A DNA stretch of 8,477 nucleotides from Methylococcaceae bacterium (GTDB lineage: Bacteria > Pseudomonadota > Gammaproteobacteria > Methylococcales > Methylococcaceae), in assembly GCA_028678445.1 (NCBI GenBank), contig JAJRDJ010000337.1:1-8477 (forward strand). The letters run 5' to 3'. The notes beneath the pieces were generated by a model. That model saw only the letters and a list, made by a program, of their open reading frames with translations. It did no database searches and was not told the DNA's origin. Position numbers and translations under genes: made by a program. Each line of letters starts with the position of its first letter. Position 1 is the stretch's first letter. Shown here piece after piece: positions 1 through 5,869 of this stretch.

Positions 1-2624
1 AGCAGATGCAGGGGAATGATGGCCGTGACGCCGTCCTCTTCATGCCCCGGTTCGAAGCGATATTGCAGGGGAATCCGCAGCGGCCCAAGCTGGAGGTGAT
101 TGGGAAAATTCCTAGCATCCAGCGAGGTGTCTTCCTTGGCCGTAATATCGCCCAGGGTGAGCTTGAGCAAGCCGGGATTCCGGGCTTCGGCACCCTTCCG
201 CCAGCGCTCGAAAGTGATGCCGTTGACGACCTCCTGCGGGATTCGCTCGTCGAAGAACCGGTACAGCCAGACGTCGTCCACCAGCAGGTCGACGCGCCGG
301 CCTTTCTGCTGGAGATAATCCGCCTCAGCCAGCAGCTTTAGGTTGTGCAGGAAAAATGGCGCCTTGCTGTCGTAATCCATCTGCACCAGCGCATGGCGGA
401 TAAAGAGTTCCCGTGCCTCAACCGGATTGACGCGCTCATAAGGAATTTTCCGCCCCGCCTGAATGGTCAGGCCGAACAACAATGTCCGCTCAAGTACCGC
501 CACGCGGGCCGCCTTGCGCTCCCAGTGCGGATCGTAATGCTGCTGCTTGACCAGATGCGCGCCGACTTTCTCGATCCACTCCGGCTCGATCTTCGCCACC
601 GTGCGCGCATAAACCTTGGTGGTCTCGACCTGTTCGGCGGACATGATCCACTTCGGCTTGGGTTTGAACAGGAATGAGCCGGGATGAATAAACAGCTTCG
701 CCCCGCGCGCGCCGACATACTCGTTCTGCTCATGGCGCAGGCTGACGTTGGACAATAGCCCGGCCAGCAGCGCCCGGTGAATTTCACCGTACTCGCCGGG
801 TGCCTGATTCAGCTTCAGCTCCAGTTCACCCTTGACCACCTCCATGATCTGGCCGTGGATATCATGCCACTCCGTCATACGCACGTAAGACAGGAAATTC
901 TCCCGGCAATACTGGCGCTGTTTGGCCTTGGACAGATGCTTTTTCTGTTCCTCGAATTCCTGCCAGAGCTTGAGCAGCGCGAGGAAGTCGGATTGCTCGT
1001 CCTTGAGGCGGGCATGCTTCTGATCGGCCTGTGCCGTCTTGTCGGCGGGCCGTTCGCGAGGGTCCGGCACACTCAGCGCCGCGACGATGATGGAGATTTC
1101 AGTCAGACAATGCTCGTCCGCCCCGGCCAACAGCATGCGTCCCAGCTTCGGGTCAACCGGCAGCTTGGCGAGCTTGCGGCCCATGTCGGTAATCTGGTTC
1201 CGCTCATTCAGCGCGTTCACCTCCTGCAAGGTCCGCAAACCATCCCGAATCAAGCGCTCATCCGGCGGCTCGACAAAGGGAAATCGCGAAATATCGCCCA
1301 GCTTCAGGGCATGCATTTGCAGGATGACCGCCGCAAGGTTGGTGCGAAGGATTTCCGGGTCGGTGAACTCGGACCGGTTGATGAAATCCTGTTCCGAATA
1401 GAGGCGGATGGCGATACCCGGCCCAACGCGCCCGCAGCGGCCCGAGCGCTGATTGGCCGAGGCCCGCGAAACTTTCTCGATCGGCAGCCGTTGCAGCTTG
1501 CTACGGTGCGAATAACGGCTGATGCGGGCGTATCCGGTGTCGATCACCGAACGGATACCCGGCACGGTCAGCGAGGTTTCCGCGACGTTGGTCGCCAGTA
1601 CGATGCGCCGCGAACCGGTAGGCTTGAACACCCGCTCCTGCTCGGACTGCGACAGGCGCGAGTACAGCGGCAGGATTTCGCACTTCGAGGGATGATGCTT
1701 GCGCAGGGATTCTGCCGTTTCCCGAATCTCCCGTTCGCCGCTCAGGAAAATCAGGATGTCGCCGGACAGTTCGCGCCAGAGTTCGTCCACCGCCGCGAGG
1801 ATCGCGGACTGCTCGGCGTTGTCGGTCTCGTCGCCCTCCTCGATCTCGACCGGGCGATAGCGAACATCCACCGGGAAGGTACGACCGGACACGTTGATGA
1901 TGGGCGCGTTGTTGAAATGCCTGGAAAAACGCTCCGGATCGATGGTGGCCGAAGTGATGATCAGCTTGAAGTCAGGCCGGCGCGGCAACAGCCACTTGAG
2001 GTAACCCAAGAGGAAATCGATGTTGAGACTGCGTTCGTGGGCCTCGTCGACGATCAACGTGTCGTACTGATCGAGAAACCGGTCGTGCTGGGTTTCGGCG
2101 AGCAGAATGCCATCGGTCATCAGCTTGATCAGACTTTCAGGCTTGGTGCGGTCCTGAAAGCGCACCTTGTAGCCGACTGTCTGACCCAAGGACTGTTTCA
2201 GTTCCTCGGCAATGCGGGCGGCGACCGTCCTCGCGGCAATGCGCCGCGGCTGGGTATGGCCGATGAAGCCCGTCACCCCCCGCCCCGCTTCCAGGCAAAT
2301 CTTGGGTAACTGCGTCGTCTTTCCCGACCCCGTCTCGCCGCAGACGATGACGACCTGATGCTGCAGCACGGCGGCCAGGATGTCGTCCCTTTTTTCCGCA
2401 ACAGGCAAATCCGGATAGTCCAGCCCCGGCACACTCGCCACCCGGGCTGCCCGAATGGCCAGAGAGGCTTCAATCCGGCCTCGCAGACCGGCTAACTCGG
2501 CGGCCACGTCCCGGCCCGCTTTGGCATCGGCACGCAGCTTGTCGAGCGCACGGCGGAGGCGGTGCTGGTCCCTGCGAATAGCCAAAGGCAGGAGTTTTTC
2601 AAGCGCGATGAAATCGGCGGACAT
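1..2624 (-). CDS. hrpA: ATP-dependent RNA helicase HrpA, DEAH box (partial, C-terminus beyond window)
   Basis: A DEAH-box helicase that uses ATP to remodel RNA; E. coli HrpA acts in mRNA processing and has been linked to rescue of stalled or collided ribosomes in the cytoplasm. The visible 874 residues follow E. coli HrpA (about 1300 aa) closely. I read Walker A GETGSGKT at residues 96-103, DEAH at 193-196, SAT at 225-227 and motif VI QRSGRCGR at 392-399. The helicase core is followed by HA2 and OB-fold-like regions and then the start of the HrpA-specific C-terminal region (DUF3418 type), which is cut by the left edge. The ATG at 2624-2622 is well fixed: an in-frame TGA lies only three codons upstream, leaving CTG at 2627 as the sole alternative. 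No clear Shine-Dalgarno precedes it. It is on the same strand as the amr operon but 416 bases downstream of it, so probably a separate unit. No frameshift or lost motif is seen. Confidence 0.97.
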   Translation of the reverse strand, partial: MSADFIALEKLLPLAIRRDQHRLRRALDKLRADAKAGRDVAAELAGLRGRIEASLAIRAARVASVPGLDYPDLPVAEKRDDILAAVLQHQVVIVCGETGSGKTTQLPKICLEAGRGVTGFIGHTQPRRIAARTVAARIAEELKQSLGQTVGYKVRFQDRTKPESLIKLMTDGILLAETQHDRFLDQYDTLIVDEAHERSLNIDFLLGYLKWLLPRRPDFKLIITSATIDPERFSRHFNNAPIINVSGRTFPVDVRYRPVEIEEGDETDNAEQSAILAAVDELWRELSGDILIFLSGEREIRETAESLRKHHPSKCEILPLYSRLSQSEQERVFKPTGSRRIVLATNVAETSLTVPGIRSVIDTGYARISRYSHRSKLQRLPIEKVSRASANQRSGRCGRVGPGIAIRLYSEQDFINRSEFTDPEILRTNLAAVILQMHALKLGDISRFPFVEPPDERLIRDGLRTLQEVNALNERNQITDMGRKLAKLPVDPKLGRMLLAGADEHCLTEISIIVAALSVPDPRERPADKTAQADQKHARLKDEQSDFLALLKLWQEFEEQKKHLSKAKQRQYCRENFLSYVRMTEWHDIHGQIMEVVKGELELKLNQAPGEYGEIHRALLAGLLSNVSLRHEQNEYVGARGAKLFIHPGSFLFKPKPKWIMSAEQVETTKVYARTVAKIEPEWIEKVGAHLVKQQHYDPHWERKAARVAVLERTLLFGLTIQAGRKIPYERVNPVEARELFIRHALVQMDYDSKAPFFLHNLKLLAEADYLQQKGRRVDLLVDDVWLYRFFDERIPQEVVNGITFERWRKGAEARNPGLLKLTLGDITAKEDTSLDARNFPNHLQLGPLRIPLQYRFEPGHEEDGVTAIIPLHL

Positions 2625-2707
2625 CAGGATTCAGGAAGCTTAGACAAGGTAAGAGGAGCGGTGTTGACCGAATTTGGCGGACCCATGGCCATCAACTCAG
2701 GGAGAAC

Positions 2708-2756
2708 CACGGGAAGTGGGCTGCGTCCCGCGAATATTGTGAATGAGTTTCCCGTG
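2708..2756. repeat. Two-tier inverted repeat upstream of hrpA
   Basis: The outer arms CACGGGAA (2708-2715) and TTCCCGTG (2749-2756) are perfect 8-base reverse complements. Directly inside the left arm, GTGGG (2716-2720) and CCCGC (2727-2731) form a second 5-bp stem with one G-T pair around a 6-base loop. On the minus strand this would sit in the hrpA leader if transcription starts upstream of about 2756; otherwise it could be a protein-binding dyad. No function is known to me. Confidence 0.5.
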
Positions 2757-2905
2757 CTAGTGCGGGATGCTTGAGTCCCCAACAGGGAAACCGGCATGCG
2801 TTGGCGCCTCTTGGGTGGTGAGGTGACCCGGGAGCGTCTTCTTCTCGCCTGACACAACTCATGGCCGCATCGTCCCGGCACAGGCCTCTGTGGCTAAGGG
2901 GTTAC

Positions 2906-2944
2906 CCTGAAGGCGGAAATTCAAACACTAGAGCGCGCTTCAGG
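2906..2944. repeat. Inverted repeat with one bulge, between hrpA and amrS
   Basis: CCTGAAG (2906-2912) and CTTCAGG (2938-2944) are perfect 7-base reverse complements. GCG (2913-2915) and CGC (2934-2936) extend the stem by three pairs with G2937 bulged, leaving an 18-base loop. There is no T-run on either side, so it is not a typical rho-independent terminator. Confidence 0.4.
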
Positions 2945-3004
2945 CCGGACTCAAGGGAACCGTTGCCAGTTGCACCCAATAGGTTAGAAATGGTATTCGG
3001 ATTG

Positions 3005-3024
3005 CTGGCGGTGTTTGCCGCCAG
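3005..3024 (-). terminator. GC-rich stem-loop just after amrS, weak terminator candidate
   Basis: CTGGCGG (3005-3011) and CCGCCAG (3018-3024) form a perfect 7-bp stem with a 6-base loop, 16 bases beyond the amrS stop codon. The position suits a 3'-end structure for the amr operon. No T-run follows on the minus strand, so it may instead be an RNA-stabilising hairpin or depend on Rho. Confidence 0.35.
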
Positions 3025-3040
3025 GCTATCAGGCCGCATG

Positions 3041-4144
3041 TTAAATCCCGGTCACCCGCAACGGGATGCGCTGCCGGCCGAAGCTGCCGGCCTCGGTGCC
3101 ATAGCGCCCCGCCAGATGGGTGCCGCACTGGGGGCATGCGCCTTCGGTGTCGAGGCGGTAACTCAGAATCTGATGCCAGTCGCGTTCGATCAGCACCTCG
3201 CCGCAGTGGGTACAGGTGGTCGTGCCGCCGGTCCGGTCATGCACATTGCCGGTGTACACATGCCTGAGGCCATTGGCCAGGGCGATGCGCCTGGCACGCT
3301 GCAGGGTGGCGGCGGGGGTTCTCTCCCGGTCAGTCAGCTTGTAATCCGGGTGAAAAGCCGTGAAGTGCAGCGGCACCTCGCCGCCGAGGTGCTCGGCGAT
3401 CCAGCGCGTCATGGCGTCGAGTTCGGCGTCACTGTCGTTCAGCCCGGGTATCAGCAAGGTGGTGATTTCCAGCCAGCAGCCGGTTTCATGCCGGACGTAT
3501 TGCAGGGTATCGAGCACCGGAGCCAGGTGCGAGCCGGTCTGGTGCACATAAAAGTCATCGGTGAACCCTTTCAGGTCGACATTGGCGGCATCCATTTTGG
3601 CGAAGAATTCCCGCCGGGGCTGGTCATGAAGGTAACCGGCGGTTACAGCCACGGTCTTTACCCCCACGGCGTGACAGGCATCGGCTGTGTCCATCGCATA
3701 TTCGGCAAAAATGACCGGGTCGTTATAGGTGAATGCCACGCTCCGGCAGCCGGTTTCTAGTGCCACCTCGGCAATGCGCTCGGGACTGGCGGCATCCTGC
3801 AGCCGGTCCATCTCCCGGCTTTTGGAGATATCCCAGTTCTGACAGAACTTGCAGGCCAGGTTGCAGCCCGCCGTACCGAAGCTGAACACGCTGCTGCCGG
3901 GGTAGAAGTGGTTCAGCGGCTTTTTTTCGATGGGGTCGATACAGAAGCCGGAGCTCCGGCCATAGGTCGTCAGCACCATCGCATCATGCTCTCTGGCCCT
4001 GACGAAACAAAGGCCCCGCTGCCCTTCGTGCAGACGGCATTCGCGCGGACAGAGATCGCATTGCAGGCGGCCATCCTCGAGCCGGTGCCACCAGCGCGCC
4101 GGGTAGCTGTTCGTTTGAACCGTAGCGTTGACTTCAGCGTTCAT
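3041..4144 (-). CDS. amrS: AmmeMemoRadiSam system radical SAM enzyme
   Basis: A 367-aa radical SAM protein related to pyruvate formate-lyase activating enzymes and expected to cleave S-adenosylmethionine with a [4Fe-4S] cluster. Its substrate is not established to my knowledge. The cluster motif CNLACKFC gives C94, C98 and C101, preceded by FSFGTAG. Further visible cysteines form an N-terminal group (C29, C32, C36, C46) and two C-terminal CxxC pairs (C311/C314, C337/C340) that look like a zinc ribbon or an auxiliary cluster site. The ATG at 4144-4142 overlaps the amrA stop as ATGA and has GGAGGG at 4154-4159, nine bases upstream. The frame stays open to 4438, but that extension only shadows amrA and has no such support. 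It is the last gene of the amrB-amrA-amrS operon. Family assignment is firm; function is unknown. Confidence 0.95.
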   Translation of the reverse strand: MNAEVNATVQTNSYPARWWHRLEDGRLQCDLCPRECRLHEGQRGLCFVRAREHDAMVLTTYGRSSGFCIDPIEKKPLNHFYPGSSVFSFGTAGCNLACKFCQNWDISKSREMDRLQDAASPERIAEVALETGCRSVAFTYNDPVIFAEYAMDTADACHAVGVKTVAVTAGYLHDQPRREFFAKMDAANVDLKGFTDDFYVHQTGSHLAPVLDTLQYVRHETGCWLEITTLLIPGLNDSDAELDAMTRWIAEHLGGEVPLHFTAFHPDYKLTDRERTPAATLQRARRIALANGLRHVYTGNVHDRTGGTTTCTHCGEVLIERDWHQILSYRLDTEGACPQCGTHLAGRYGTEAGSFGRQRIPLRVTGI

Positions 4145-4731
4145 GCCGCATTGCCCTCCGTTTCCTTGAATAACCGTACCCGGTAACGCCCCAGTTCCAC
4201 GTCGTCGGCCCAGAAGTCGGCCGGCAGGCCCGCCTTGCGCTTCAGGGCCGCCATGAATGATTCCACGTCGGGAAGCTGTTCCCATACCTGCGGCAGGAAG
4301 GTGCTGCGATAATGGCGCCAGGCGAAAATCACTCCATCCTCTCCGGGCCGCAAGGCGGCAAGGGCTTCTGTTTCGGAGACAAAGGCCAGCGCCCGCGGCG
4401 AGTCCAGCAGCGACACCTCGACCTCCAGATGCCGCCATTCGCCGGCGGTCACGGGCATGAAACGCGGATCTTCGAAAGCCGCCCGGTGGGCGTTCTGGCG
4501 CACATCAGCCTCCAGCGTATGCGTTCCGGCTTCCAGCCGGCCCATGCAGCCGCGCAAACGTCCCTGATGATGCAAGGTCACGAAGCTCGCGCCGGGGGAC
4601 TCCAGCATCGGGTGGTGGTTCTCGGGACGCCGCGGCAAGTCCAGCCGTTCGGCGATAGCGTTGCGTGCCCGCGACAGCAAGGCCTGACCCAGGTCCGCTG
4701 CAGTGACATGGATGGGGGCCGCCTTACTCAT
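4141..4731 (-). CDS. amrA: AmmeMemoRadiSam system protein A (AMMECR1 domain)
   Basis: A 196-aa cytoplasmic protein that is essentially one AMMECR1 domain, the bacterial relative of human AMMECR1. The family hallmark LRGCMG is at residues 59-64, and the conserved stretch FLPQVWEQLP lies at 145-154 followed by the usual KAGLP segment near 166-170. The cysteine of the hallmark (C62) is intact. No enzymatic reaction has been proven for the family to my knowledge; the conserved Cys-containing loop suggests a binding or catalytic role (inference). The ATG at 4731-4729 is chosen because GGAGG lies nine bases upstream and homology begins right after it; the frame is open to 4812 but that part only overlaps amrB. 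It overlaps amrB by 8 bases and amrS by 4. Confidence 0.95.
   Translation of the reverse strand: MSKAAPIHVTAADLGQALLSRARNAIAERLDLPRRPENHHPMLESPGASFVTLHHQGRLRGCMGRLEAGTHTLEADVRQNAHRAAFEDPRFMPVTAGEWRHLEVEVSLLDSPRALAFVSETEALAALRPGEDGVIFAWRHYRSTFLPQVWEQLPDVESFMAALKRKAGLPADFWADDVELGRYRVRLFKETEGNAA
4154..4159 (-). promoter_or_regulatory. Ribosome binding site that fixes the amrS start
   Basis: GGAGGG on the minus strand, inside the 3' end of amrA and nine bases before the amrS ATG. Together with the ATGA overlap it supports translational coupling of amrA and amrS, and it rules against the longer open frame. Confidence 0.75.
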
Positions 4732-5554
4732 GTGTGCATTCCTCCGGAATTTTTGCCCAGAAAGCCAGGGACGCATAGCCGACCACCCGGGCATGATCGC
4801 CCGCCGTGTCACCCGAGCTGCAAGCGCCCAGCAGTTGGGGGCTCAGCCCATGCGCGGCGGCGGCCTTGAGGGCGCCATTAACGGCTGCGGCGCCACAGGC
4901 TTCGTCATAACCGAGGTTGGGCGCCAACGCCAGGATCCGCAACAAGGTTTGGCTATCCTTGGCCCGGGCCTGCTCATAGGAAAGGAAATGCGACAGGTCG
5001 GAACTGATGACGATCAGGGTTTCGTCACCGCCCCACAGCCGCTCCAGCACCTCGGCGACTGCCGCTGGCGAGGCGCGCCCGACAACCAGCGGCACCAGGG
5101 TGAACCGGTTCAGAACCTGCTGCAGAAACGGGAGCTGGACTTCGAGCGCATGTTCAAAGGCATGCGCCTCGTCGCTGACAACCACCTGCGGCATGTCCGC
5201 CAGCAGGTCTAGTGCCTCACGATCCAAGGGGATAGCACCCATCGGCGTATCAAAGGCAGCCACCGACGGCATGGCCAAGCCATTCACGGCGACCCGGTGG
5301 GCCGGCCCCAGTACCACGACCCGGCGGATACGCGCACGGTGTGGGTTTAACAACGCATACCCCTTGGCTGCCATGGCGCCGGAATAAATGTAACCGGCAT
5401 GCGGGACCAACAGGATCTTGGGGGGTACTGGAAGCTCTGGACTGACACTTGCCTTCAGCCAGCGCGCCAACTGTTCAGGCAGCGCTTCCGGACTGGCGGA
5501 ATAGAACTGACCGGCGACAGCGGGGGGACGATGATTCGAAGTGTTGATTTGCAT
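4724..5554 (-). CDS. amrB: AmmeMemoRadiSam system protein B (Memo family)
   Basis: A 276-aa Memo-family protein, full length for the family. The Memo fold is related to class III non-heme iron dioxygenases such as LigB, and human MEMO1 has been reported to bind metal. The three residues equivalent to the human site (His49, His81, Cys244) are present: H52 in PHAGY, H86 in LGPAH and C220 in EACGAAAV. Further conserved acidic/His positions are E134/H135/E138 in HAFEHALEVQ and H189 in SSDLSHF. No signal peptide or membrane segment is seen. The ATG at 5554-5552 begins just before the family's N-terminal RPPAVAGQFY segment; only a weak Shine-Dalgarno is visible. It is the first gene of the operon, divergent from the permease. 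The reaction it catalyses, if any, is unknown. Confidence 0.95.
   Translation of the reverse strand: MQINTSNHRPPAVAGQFYSASPEALPEQLARWLKASVSPELPVPPKILLVPHAGYIYSGAMAAKGYALLNPHRARIRRVVVLGPAHRVAVNGLAMPSVAAFDTPMGAIPLDREALDLLADMPQVVVSDEAHAFEHALEVQLPFLQQVLNRFTLVPLVVGRASPAAVAEVLERLWGGDETLIVISSDLSHFLSYEQARAKDSQTLLRILALAPNLGYDEACGAAAVNGALKAAAAHGLSPQLLGACSSGDTAGDHARVVGYASLAFWAKIPEECTHE
4741..4745 (-). promoter_or_regulatory. Ribosome binding site that fixes the amrA start
   Basis: GGAGG on the minus strand, within the last codons of amrB and nine bases before the amrA ATG. It selects the start at 4731 over the upstream in-frame ATG codons at 4812 and around 4791. Confidence 0.75.
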
Positions 5555-5766
5555 GAAGAGTTACTTAAGATCGTTGGCATAACCACGGGAAATGATGCAC
5601 TGCGAATGATCCAGCGGTCATGACCATCACCGTGTTCCTCGTATCGTGAGCGTTATCGAATACTGATTCCAAACCTCCTGAATCAAACCGCCGCTCACAA
5701 TTCCATGAAGCAATCAATGGGGCTAAGGCGGATGGAATTCAAGCGCAGCCATGTGGACAGGATCCC

Positions 5767-5794
5767 TTGGCTCACTCTTTTTGCGGGTTATATC
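5767..5794 (+). promoter_or_regulatory. Weak sigma-70-like promoter candidate for the permease
   Basis: TTGGCT at 5767-5772 and TATATC at 5789-5794 are separated by 16 bases, each matching four of six consensus positions. It lies about 75 bases before the permease start. Such matches occur by chance, so this is only a candidate. Confidence 0.25.
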
Positions 5795-5859
5795 GCACGG
5801 GTTCGGTTGTTCCGCCCGCTGGTGTCATGGAGAATGCTTGTTTTGGTATGCCACTGATC

Positions 5860-5865
5860 AGGAGG
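5860..5865 (+). promoter_or_regulatory. Ribosome binding site for the TTG-started permease
   Basis: AGGAGG ends four bases before TTG at 5870. An in-frame TGA at 5855-5857 blocks any earlier start, and no ATG or GTG codon occurs in frame before the first membrane segment, so this site decides the start. Confidence 0.75.
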
Positions 5866-5869
5866 CTGC

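Larger units (their letters stand above)
2625..3040. other. 416-base gene-free region rich in inverted repeats
   Basis: This lies between the end of amrS and the start of hrpA, both on the minus strand. Short open frames occur here, but none has a convincing start site or recognisable product. The stretch contains several separate inverted repeats: a two-tier stem at 2708-2756, small stems around 2764-2804 (ATGC/GCAT, TCCC/GGGA and CCAAC/GTTGG, partly mutually exclusive), a short stem at 2879-2892, a bulged stem at 2906-2944 and a GC-rich stem at 3005-3024. It must carry the amrS 3' end and probably the hrpA promoter and leader, but I cannot point to a clear -35/-10 pair. It may also encode an unknown structured RNA or be a decayed repeat element. 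I do not recognise it as tRNA, a riboswitch or a known small RNA. Confidence 0.6.
5555..5869. promoter_or_regulatory. Divergent intergenic region between amrB and the permease
   Basis: This 315-base region must hold promoters for both amrB (minus) and the permease (plus). It contains a perfect 10-base palindrome GGTCATGACC at 5616-5625. It also has a nested pair of inverted repeats: outer GTGAGCG/CGCTCAC at 5646-5652 and 5692-5698, inner TGATTC/GAATCA at 5664-5669 and 5680-5685. An 11-base word, AACCACGGGAA at 5581-5591, also occurs upstream of hrpA. These could be operators, but no known regulator site is recognised. I see no gene here. Confidence 0.5.

Noticed and set aside
777..2309. 510-codon open frame on the plus strand
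   Set aside because: It lies wholly antisense to hrpA, whose protein matches a known family end to end. The plus-strand product has no recognisable domain and is a GC-rich shadow frame.
2624..2881. 85-codon minus-strand frame whose stop overlaps the hrpA start as TGATG
   Set aside because: It looks like translational coupling, but there is no ribosome site or recognisable product, and it crosses the inverted repeats, so I treat the overlap as chance.
2879..2944. Possible tRNA-like fold in the intergenic region
   Set aside because: Short stems and a TTCAAA string are present, but no acceptor stem, anticodon arm and T arm line up in a cloverleaf.
2861..3760. 299-codon open frame on the plus strand
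   Set aside because: Most of it is antisense to amrS and has no family resemblance or good ribosome site.
4145..4438. N-terminal extension of amrS to an upstream ATG
   Set aside because: The extra residues only translate amrA in another frame; the ATGA overlap and GGAGGG site support the start at 4144.
4732..4812. N-terminal extension of amrA to an upstream ATG
   Set aside because: It overlaps amrB without family similarity; GGAGG at 4741-4745 supports the start at 4731.
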